DNA from: Desulfobacteraceae bacterium
Lineage (GTDB): Bacteria; Desulfobacterota; Desulfobacteria; Desulfobacterales; Desulfosarcinaceae
DNA: 8,460 nucleotides
Assembly (NCBI GenBank): GCA_027025615.1
Contig: JALVQM010000482.1
Span: 1 to 8,460 of the forward strand
Direction of reading: 5' to 3'
Position numbers and translations under genes: made by a program. The notes beneath the pieces were generated by a model that saw nothing but the letters and a program-made list of their open reading frames with translations, ran no database searches and was not told the DNA's origin. Shown here in pieces: positions 1 to 4,616 of the stretch (within the stretch, counting starts at the first letter, position 1; every line of letters starts with the position of its first letter).

Positions 1-831
1 ATGTGTCACGGCACCACCGTGGAGTTGGGGCCTGACAACAAGCCCGTCAACAACACCTGGCCCGGCGGTGTGGGAACACGCTATCCCGATGGTTCTGTCG
101 GAACTTGCACGGTCTGTCACGAGCGGCACACCTTTTCGATTGCCGACGCCCGTAAACCGGAGGCCTGTGGTGCCTGCCATCTGGGTCCGGATCATCCCAA
201 CATCGAGATCTACCAGGAGAGCAAGCACGGGCAGCTTTACGCGGTAAAAGGCGAAGAGTGGAAATACGACAGTCCACCGGGTGCCTGGGAACCTGGAGAT
301 TACCTGGCCCCCACCTGCGCCACTTGCCATATGAGCGGAATCGGTGACCTGCACACCACCCACAACGTCCAGGAACGCCTCAAGTGGGATCTTATGCATA
401 AAAAGAGCGTTGTACGCAGCGGTGAGCGCGGCAACGGCGAAAAGGGCGGTCCCTTGATGCGTAAGGTTTGTGCCAATTGCCATAGCACCACCCATGTCAA
501 GGCCCAGGAAAAGACCCTGGAACTGGCTGTAGAACTCTACAATAAATACTGGGACGGTGCGGTGAAGATGAAAAAGGAGCTGGCCGCAAAAGGTCTGCTC
601 GGTAAAGATCCCTGGAACGACGGTTTCCAGGAGCTAGCATATTATCTGTGGCATCATACCGGGCGGCGTGCGCGCCAGGGCGCTGCCATGAACGCACCGG
701 ACTATGCCCACTGGCACGGATTCTTCCAGGTTTTCCAGGTCTATCAGGATATGGAAAATATCTATAAGCAACGCATGAAGACCGGCAAGATCGAAGAAGT
801 AAGCACTGTTGTCAGTTCAGCGCCGTATTAA
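1..831 (+). CDS. Hydroxylamine oxidoreductase-family octaheme cytochrome c, C-terminal part (5' end outside window)
   Basis: Periplasmic multiheme cytochrome of the HAO family, whose members oxidise hydroxylamine or hydrazine, or reduce nitrite/hydroxylamine to ammonium. The reading frame is open at the left edge: visible residues 1-3 are MCH, evidently the end of a CxMCH heme motif, so the ATG at base 1 is internal. Four complete motifs follow: CTVCH (36-40), CGACH (56-60), CATCH (106-110) and CANCH (157-161). From the order and the RKPEAC and SKHG signatures I match them to hemes 5-8, which makes the cut motif heme 4, the catalytic heme in this family; hemes 1-3 would lie upstream. The C-terminal segment contains DYAHWHG (234-240), near where the heme-crosslinking tyrosine of nitrifier HAO is expected. 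No C-terminal membrane helix is present, so the protein is probably soluble. An intrinsic terminator follows the stop. Family assignment is firm; reaction direction is not known. Confidence 0.88.
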   Translation: MCHGTTVELGPDNKPVNNTWPGGVGTRYPDGSVGTCTVCHERHTFSIADARKPEACGACHLGPDHPNIEIYQESKHGQLYAVKGEEWKYDSPPGAWEPGDYLAPTCATCHMSGIGDLHTTHNVQERLKWDLMHKKSVVRSGERGNGEKGGPLMRKVCANCHSTTHVKAQEKTLELAVELYNKYWDGAVKMKKELAAKGLLGKDPWNDGFQELAYYLWHHTGRRARQGAAMNAPDYAHWHGFFQVFQVYQDMENIYKQRMKTGKIEEVSTVVSSAPY

Positions 832-883
832 ACCGGTAATTTGAATATAGAATAAGGATCTGGCCCTTAAATCGAAGTATTAT

Positions 884-919
884 AGCCCCTTGCCGTCAAG
901 TTGGCGGCAGGGGCTTTTC
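884..919 (+). terminator. Rho-independent terminator after the HAO-family gene
   Basis: Arms AGCCCC-T-TGCCG (884-895) and CGGCAGGGGCT (905-915) pair over 11 bp with one bulged T and a 9-nt loop, followed at once by TTTTCTTTC. The U-rich tract lies on the + side, so it mainly ends the cytochrome transcript. It may also weakly insulate the converging DsrE2-like gene, whose stop is 24 bases downstream. Confidence 0.85.
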
Positions 920-938
920 TTTCATGCGACCTTGACAA

Positions 939-1382
939 CTAGGTGAACAGGCACAGTTGACATTCCTTGGCGTACTTGAGAAATTCTTCGGCGGTCCAGA
1001 CACTGACACCTTCTATCAGTTTGCTTTCATCGATTTCCATCATATCGACGGTCATTTTGCAGGCGATCAGTTCAACGCCTTCTATTTGGGCCATTTCCTG
1101 AAGATCCGCCAGGGAAGGGATGTTGGCCTTGGCTATTTTTTGCTTCATCATGGTTGTAGCTATGGTGGTCATGCCTGGAATGGCGCCCATGACACCGGGC
1201 GGAAAAAATTTGGCCCGATCCACCCCCCCTTCAAGGACAAGGTTCATTCCCATGAAAGAATAAAAAATTTTGCTTTCCATGCCCAGGCGGGCGGCGTTGA
1301 TTCCAAGGACCAGGGATGGATATGCACCGTCAAGAGTGTCTTTAACGCAGATAAAGGCAGCCTTTTCTTTTTCCTGACTCAT
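939..1382 (-). CDS. DsrE2-like (DsrE/DsrF/DrsH-like) family protein
   Basis: A 147-residue cytoplasmic protein resembling the DsrE2 branch of the DsrE/F/H superfamily, small proteins that in several bacteria carry persulfide sulfur on cysteine or bind membranes near sulfur-oxidation genes. The visible pattern is an N-terminal beta strand (AFICVKD, Cys12), a glycine/methionine-rich central segment (residues 44-80) and the segment LIACKMTVDMMEI, where Cys108 sits at the position expected for the conserved DsrE2 cysteine. A second pair, CQLC (141-144), lies four residues from the end and could be redox active or bind metal. Start: the ATG at 1380-1382 is preceded by AGAAAGGAG (1390-1398, minus strand). 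The gene diverges from the thioredoxin-reductase-like gene, which suggests a shared thiol/sulfur role. Substrate unknown. Confidence 0.8.
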   Translation of the reverse strand: MSQEKEKAAFICVKDTLDGAYPSLVLGINAARLGMESKIFYSFMGMNLVLEGGVDRAKFFPPGVMGAIPGMTTIATTMMKQKIAKANIPSLADLQEMAQIEGVELIACKMTVDMMEIDESKLIEGVSVWTAEEFLKYAKECQLCLFT

Positions 1383-1389
1383 GGGGTTT

Positions 1390-1398
1390 CTCCTTTCT
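1390..1398 (-). promoter_or_regulatory. Ribosome binding site of the DsrE2-like gene
   Basis: On the minus strand the sequence AGAAAGGAG lies 7 bases before the ATG ending at 1382. It fixes the chosen start. Confidence 0.75.
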
Positions 1399-1531
1399 AT
1401 GGTTGAGGGTTAAACCGGCTTGTTTTTGTGTGGTAAAGAGCCTCGCCTGTCCCGCCAGTTACAGCCGACAGAGGTTAAATCAGCGGCTTTATCCGGGGCG
1501 TTATGGCGTATGGGTGTTGATTTTTCCTCCA

Positions 1532-1546
1532 TAATAACCATTATTA
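1532..1546. promoter_or_regulatory. Candidate operator: TAATAA-CCA-TTATTA dyad
   Basis: Perfect 6-bp inverted repeat with a 3-bp centre in the intergenic region between two divergent genes, 87 bases before the flavoprotein ATG. Short AT-rich dyads of this size are typical binding sites for dimeric repressors. No regulator gene adjoins it, so the binding protein is unknown. Confidence 0.4.
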
Positions 1547-1620
1547 GAAAAGCCGCGCATTGATAAGGGCCTTTGAATTATAGAAAACCACAAGAGGGCT
1601 TTTTGGATGAGCCCGCTTCA

Positions 1621-1625
1621 GGGAG
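1621..1625 (+). promoter_or_regulatory. Ribosome binding site deciding the flavoprotein start
   Basis: GGGAG lies 7 bases before the ATG at 1633, favouring that start over the in-frame TTG at 1573. The protein also aligns naturally with the family from residue 1 at this start (short lead into the FAD motif). Confidence 0.65.
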
Positions 1626-1632
1626 AAACAAA

Positions 1633-2550
1633 ATGACAGAACACTTGACATTCGATGTCGTTATTCTCGGCACAGGTCCTGCCGGTCTTCAAGCGGCCAT
1701 CCATGCCGCCAGGAAAAAAGTATCGGTCCTTGTGTTGGGTAAACAGACCAAAAGCAGTTTATTTCATGCCCATATCGAAAACTTTTGCTGCATATTCAAC
1801 ATACCAGGAGAGCAAATACTGGAAACCGGACGCAAACAGGCCGAAACTTTTGGAGCCGTTTTCATTGAAGACGATGTAATGCATATAACCTATGAAAAAC
1901 CATTGTACCAGATAACGACTGAAAGCGGCAAGCAGATCGATACAATGGGCCTGATTATTGCGACCGGTGCCCGGCGAAAACGCCTTGGGGTGCCTGGTGA
2001 AAAAGAACTTTTGGGAAAGGGCGTAAGCTATTGTGTCGATTGTGACGGCAATTTTTTCCGTAACCAGGACGTGGCCGTTGTGGGAGAAGGCAGTGCGGCC
2101 GTGGATGGGGCTTTAAGCCTGGAAGGTGTTGCCGGTAAGGTCTATCTGGTAAGTCGCAAGCTTGAAGTGGCAGACTTCCTGCTTTCCCAGCTTGAGCAAA
2201 GCAAGGTAACGGTAGTTGAAAACAGGCGGGTAAAAACTGTTTTGGGAGACCAGGCAGTGTCGGGTCTGGAGCTGGATGATGGAACCGTCCTGGATGTCTC
2301 GGGTGTGTTTATAGAGTTGGGGGCCAAGGGCCTGATGGAAATTGCCTCCAGCCTGGCGGTTGCCCTTGATGATACAATGCAGTATATAAAAACAGATAAG
2401 CACCAGGCAACAAATTTGCCGGGTGTTTGGGCGGCCGGTGATATCTGCGGTCCACCATGGCAGATGGCCAAAGCCGTGGGAGAAGGATGCGTGGCCGGCA
2501 TAGAGGCTGCAGTATATGCAAAAAAACTTAAACGTAAAGCGGGGCAATAA
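1633..2550 (+). CDS. Thioredoxin reductase-like FAD-dependent pyridine nucleotide-disulfide oxidoreductase
   Basis: A 305-residue cytoplasmic flavoprotein with the compact two-domain layout of thioredoxin reductases (family usual about 300-320). The FAD-binding motif GTGPAG (13-18) is followed by a central ATGARRK (110-116). The active-site disulfide CVDCDG (Cys134, Cys137) matches the family CAxCDG pattern. The second nucleotide-binding loop is GEGSAA (151-156), and the closing FAD motif is AAGD (267-270). An extra adjacent cysteine pair (52-53) is present. The usual NADPH-phosphate motif HRRxxxR is replaced by VSRKLEV, so NADPH use is doubtful; NADH, ferredoxin or another donor is possible. 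Start: ATG at 1633 has GGGAG at 1621-1625; a TTG 60 bases upstream is in frame but has no such site. The small cysteine protein gene follows after 2 bases, so the two are probably cotranscribed. Confidence 0.88.
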   Translation: MTEHLTFDVVILGTGPAGLQAAIHAARKKVSVLVLGKQTKSSLFHAHIENFCCIFNIPGEQILETGRKQAETFGAVFIEDDVMHITYEKPLYQITTESGKQIDTMGLIIATGARRKRLGVPGEKELLGKGVSYCVDCDGNFFRNQDVAVVGEGSAAVDGALSLEGVAGKVYLVSRKLEVADFLLSQLEQSKVTVVENRRVKTVLGDQAVSGLELDDGTVLDVSGVFIELGAKGLMEIASSLAVALDDTMQYIKTDKHQATNLPGVWAAGDICGPPWQMAKAVGEGCVAGIEAAVYAKKLKRKAGQ

Positions 2551-2552
2551 TT

Positions 2553-2798
2553 ATGACTGATGAAAAATTGGATTGTGCTGAGAATGACTCGTCCATGAGC
2601 ACGGCTGATGGGCAATTGTGCAGTGACACAGAATGTGTCGGGCAATTGACAGGAGGTTTGGCAGAAAAAAAAGTTGAAGGGGAACCCGAAACCAAAAAGA
2701 AAAGTCAGGATAACGGACGGGCCGGGACAGAAGCGGAATCTTCAATGCGTGCCGGAAGCCATAGGTGCGTAGACGATCAATGTATAGGCAAAACCTGA
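2553..2798 (+). CDS. Small hydrophilic protein with two CxDxxC[V/I]G motifs
   Basis: An 81-residue protein that I cannot place in a named family. It has no signal peptide or membrane segment and a charged, low-complexity middle (Lys/Glu-rich, residues 38-65). Two near-identical nine-residue blocks stand out: CSDTECVGQ (23-31) and CVDDQCIGK (72-80), giving the pattern C-x-D-x-x-C-[V/I]-G. This resembles the first half of a zinc-ribbon-like module (C-P-D-x-x-C-I-G followed by a second Cys pair) that I recall from deltaproteobacterial proteins; here the second pair is absent from each copy. The two half-motifs could together make a four-cysteine site. It starts 2 bases after the flavoprotein stop, with only a weak GGGG ribosome site (2541-2544), suggesting translational coupling. 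Possible roles are a thiol substrate of the flavoprotein or a metal-binding partner; this is inference. Confidence 0.65.
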   Translation: MTDEKLDCAENDSSMSTADGQLCSDTECVGQLTGGLAEKKVEGEPETKKKSQDNGRAGTEAESSMRAGSHRCVDDQCIGKT

Positions 2799-2817
2799 GG
2801 GTCCTTGATCAGGTTTT
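2790..2817. terminator. Symmetrical (possibly bidirectional) intrinsic terminator
   Basis: AAAACCTGA (2790-2798) and TCAGGTTTT (2809-2817) form a perfect 9-bp inverted repeat with a 10-nt loop, giving an A-run before and a U-run after the stem on either strand. The left arm contains the TGA stop of the small cysteine protein. It sits between convergent genes and so could also stop the sigma-54 activator transcript. An overlapping repeat, GGTTTT-AAG-AAAACC (2812-2826), offers an alternative fold. Confidence 0.65.
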
Positions 2818-2891
2818 AAGAAAACCCTACCCGGACTGTTTGAAAACCTGGTCAGCCCGGCAGTTTTTCAGCAGACTGTCAGGGTTGCGGA

Positions 2892-2912
2892 TGAAATCTC
2901 CGGTCGATTTCA
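2892..2912. repeat. Inverted repeat TGAAATC / GATTTCA
   Basis: Seven-bp arms with a 7-nt loop in the 140-base gap after the convergent genes. No U-run adjoins it on the minus strand, so I do not call it a terminator. Nothing else of note is seen in 2818-2938. Confidence 0.35.
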
Positions 2913-2938
2913 GCAGGCTTTTAATTTTTGTTTGATCC

Positions 2939-4297
2939 TCAATAATGTTTAAGTCTTAGGCCGAACTTCTGCATACGTTTCCAGATGGTTACCCGGCTGA
3001 CACCCAGAAGCTCAGCCGCTTTGGTCTGATTGCCCCCGGTTTTTCGCAGGGCCTCCATTAATTGTTGTCTTATCAATAACTCTTTTGAAGTCATTGCCGT
3101 AGAGGGGTATTCGGGCGAAGATCCGATTATTTTGGGAGGTAAATGCTCGACGGCAATCTCGCCACCGGTACACAGCACAAAGGCATATTCGATGGCATTG
3201 CGCAGTTCGCGTACATTTCCCGGCCAGTTGTAAGCGGTCATCCGGTTCATCGCTTCCGGTGTCAAGCCGATGATATTTTTCCCGGTTTTGCGGCGGTTTT
3301 CTTCAATGAAACGTTGTACTATGGCGGGAATGTCTTCCGGACGCTGGCGCAGAGCAGGGCAGGTCAAGGGAAACACGTTTATTCTGAAATACAAGTCTTC
3401 CCTGAATACGCCCTCTTTGATCATCTTTTCCAGGTTACGGTTTGTAGCTGAAACCACCCGTACATCGACCCTGATGGGACGATTGTCACCCACTCTTTCG
3501 AATTGTTTTTCTTCCAGGACTCTTAGCAGCCTGACCTGGGTTTTAGGAGGGATATCGCCTATTTCATCCAGGAAAATAGTGCCCTTGTGGGCGATTTCAA
3601 AGCGACCGATTCTGGTCCTGTCAGCCCCGGTGTACGAACCTTTCATGTGACCGAACAGTTCACTTTCAAGCAGGTTTTCATTCAGGGCCGCACAATTCAC
3701 CTTGACAAAGGGTGCCTTGTTCCTGGGGCTTGCTTCGTGAATTGCCCGGGCAACGAGTTCTTTACCGGTACCGCTTTCACCGGTTATAAAGACCGGGGCT
3801 TCGGTTTGGGACACATTCTGAATCAATTCGAATAACGAACGCATGGGCGGAGAGCTTCCTATCAGCCCCTTGTAGCCTTCATCCAAATGCAACGATTTTT
3901 TTAAATTGAGGATTTCTTCCTGCTGGCGGACCACATCAGACATATCTCGCAGTGACTCTACCGCTCCTATTGTTTGGCCCAGCTCATTTTTTAATATTGT
4001 GGCTTTTTTTATAATTGTTACCTTGCGGTTGCCCTTGTCGGTAATGGTGCATTTTTTTGTGCGCACGTTGCCCTTGGCAAACAAACCGCACCATTTTTCT
4101 GCCCGTCCTCTGCCGATTATCTTGCATCCGGTGCAATCCAGGGTTCTGCATGATTTGCCTACCAGTTCATCTGAGGTATACCCGGTAAGGCTTTCGGCAG
4201 CGGGGTTTACGGCAACGATTTTGCCCTTGTCATCCACCACCATGATTCCATCCTGGATTGTTTCAAAAATAGTTTTCCAGTACTTGGATAGATCCAT
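2939..4297 (-). CDS. Sigma-54-dependent transcriptional activator (PAS - AAA+ - Fis-type HTH)
   Basis: A 452-residue bacterial enhancer-binding protein. An N-terminal PAS domain (about 8-120) carries five cysteines in the order C50, C55, C58, C70, C83, suggesting a metal, heme or redox-sensing site. A short helical linker (about 121-140) leads to the AAA+ domain (about 144-380): Walker A GESGTGKE (173-180), sigma-54 contact loop GSYTGA (220-225, canonical GAFTGA), Walker B IFLDE (241-245), SATNRNL (283-289) and arginine-finger region REDLYFR (299-305). The C-terminal Fis-type helix-turn-helix spans about 422-443 (KAAELLGVSRVTIWKR). No receiver domain is present, so control is by the PAS domain rather than a kinase. 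A weak GGAAGG site lies 12 bases before the ATG. The gene diverges from the outer-membrane/cytochrome pair, whose upstream region holds a sigma-54 promoter, so that pair is its likely target. Confidence 0.95.
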   Translation of the reverse strand: MDLSKYWKTIFETIQDGIMVVDDKGKIVAVNPAAESLTGYTSDELVGKSCRTLDCTGCKIIGRGRAEKWCGLFAKGNVRTKKCTITDKGNRKVTIIKKATILKNELGQTIGAVESLRDMSDVVRQQEEILNLKKSLHLDEGYKGLIGSSPPMRSLFELIQNVSQTEAPVFITGESGTGKELVARAIHEASPRNKAPFVKVNCAALNENLLESELFGHMKGSYTGADRTRIGRFEIAHKGTIFLDEIGDIPPKTQVRLLRVLEEKQFERVGDNRPIRVDVRVVSATNRNLEKMIKEGVFREDLYFRINVFPLTCPALRQRPEDIPAIVQRFIEENRRKTGKNIIGLTPEAMNRMTAYNWPGNVRELRNAIEYAFVLCTGGEIAVEHLPPKIIGSSPEYPSTAMTSKELLIRQQLMEALRKTGGNQTKAAELLGVSRVTIWKRMQKFGLRLKHY

Positions 4298-4342
4298 TTC
4301 GCGTATTTACCTTCCATTGATAACTTGGTGTAAACCTCGATA

Positions 4343-4431
4343 TTAACAATTGTTAACATAACAAGGGTAACAAAAAACGCAAGTTCTTTCTTTAAATCAA
4401 AATATAGCTAATTATAACAATAAGATAACAA
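4343..4431. promoter_or_regulatory. Candidate enhancer (UAS): TAACAA repeat cluster with 14-bp palindrome
   Basis: A perfect palindrome, TTAACAATTGTTAA (4343-4356), is followed by further TAACAA copies on the same strand at 4359, 4368, 4415 and 4426. With the two halves of the palindrome this makes six occurrences within 89 bases. The palindrome centre is about 120 bases upstream of the predicted transcription start, the usual distance for a sigma-54 activator site. The Fis-type activator encoded next door is the likely ligand. The palindrome also lies about 45 bases before the activator's own start, so autoregulation is possible. Confidence 0.55.
4395..4407 (+). promoter_or_regulatory. Possible IHF binding site
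   Basis: AATCAA-AATA-TAG matches the IHF consensus WATCAA-N4-TTR with one mismatch. It lies between the candidate enhancer and the sigma-54 promoter, where a DNA-bending protein is commonly used. The region is AT-rich, so a chance match is possible. Confidence 0.35.
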
Positions 4432-4443
4432 TTTTATAATTAA

Positions 4444-4459
4444 CGGCATGATCTTTGCG
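4444..4459 (+). promoter_or_regulatory. Sigma-54 (-24/-12) promoter
   Basis: CGGCATG-ATCT-TTGCG keeps the invariant GG (4445-4446) and GC (4457-4458) with exactly ten bases between, and matches TGGCACG-N4-TTGC at all but two of its defined positions. Transcription would start near 4470, leaving a leader of about 147 bases before the barrel gene. The sigma-54 activator gene next door supports the call. Confidence 0.7.
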
Positions 4460-4601
4460 AAATATTCGCTTCAGTCCCGCCAGCAAAGATGAGGTGCAAA
4501 ATGTTTCTGCAAGGAGATTAGAGGCAAATTTATGTCGAGCGTTTTTAGGCTTTTTGTAACCTATGGAAAAATAATCTTTTTGGGCCGCAATGGTCACGAT
4601 G

Positions 4602-4608
4602 AAAGGAG
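4602..4608 (+). promoter_or_regulatory. Ribosome binding site deciding the barrel-protein start
   Basis: AAAGGAG(G) lies 8 bases before the ATG at 4617. It favours this start over upstream in-frame ATGs at 4590 and 4599, and the chosen start also gives a well-formed signal peptide. Confidence 0.8.
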
Positions 4609-4616
4609 GTTGTTGG

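Larger units (their letters stand above)
1383..1632. other. Divergent intergenic region between the DsrE2-like and flavoprotein genes
   Basis: About 250 bases without a supported gene. It must hold the two outward-facing promoters, but I see no convincing -35/-10 pair. What stands out is an AT-rich dyad at 1532-1546 and an 8-bp inverted repeat, GCGGCTTT (1483-1490) with AAAGCCGC (1549-1556), enclosing it at a distance of 58 bases. It does not resemble a riboswitch class I can recognise. Confidence 0.5.
4298..4616. other. Divergent regulatory region between the activator and the barrel/cytochrome genes
   Basis: About 320 AT-rich bases without a supported gene. Reading left to right it holds a TAACAA-repeat cluster with a perfect palindrome, a near-consensus IHF site, an AT-rich inverted repeat (TAATTATAA at 4409-4417, TTATAATTA at 4434-4442), a sigma-54 promoter and a leader of roughly 150 bases. 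The leader contains one short reading frame (4532-4630) of doubtful status that overlaps the start of the barrel gene. Confidence 0.6.

Noticed and set aside
1..3. ATG at base 1 as the true start of the HAO-family gene
   Set aside because: It is followed directly by Cys-His, the end of a CxxCH motif, and there is no signal peptide; the gene clearly continues upstream.
957..1406. 149-codon + strand reading frame opposite the DsrE2-like gene
   Set aside because: Antisense shadow; its protein has no recognisable pattern, while the minus-strand protein has DsrE2 features and a good ribosome site.
1573..1632. N-terminal extension of the flavoprotein from a TTG codon
   Set aside because: No ribosome site, and the extra 20 residues precede the normal family start; the ATG at 1633 is better.
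1383..1632. Riboswitch in the leader of the flavoprotein gene
   Set aside because: I compared by eye with fluoride, ZTP and cyclic-di-GMP patterns and saw no matching core; only simple inverted repeats remain.
2113..2645. Several minus-strand frames opposite the flavoprotein and small cysteine protein
   Set aside because: Antisense shadows without start signals or coherent protein features.
4412..4597. 61-codon minus-strand frame in the divergent regulatory region
   Set aside because: It runs through the sigma-54 promoter and repeats, has no recognisable protein pattern, and its composition follows the AT-rich DNA.
4590..4616. Upstream ATG (4590) for the barrel protein
   Set aside because: It would overlap the strong ribosome site at 4602-4608 and put extra residues before a good signal peptide.
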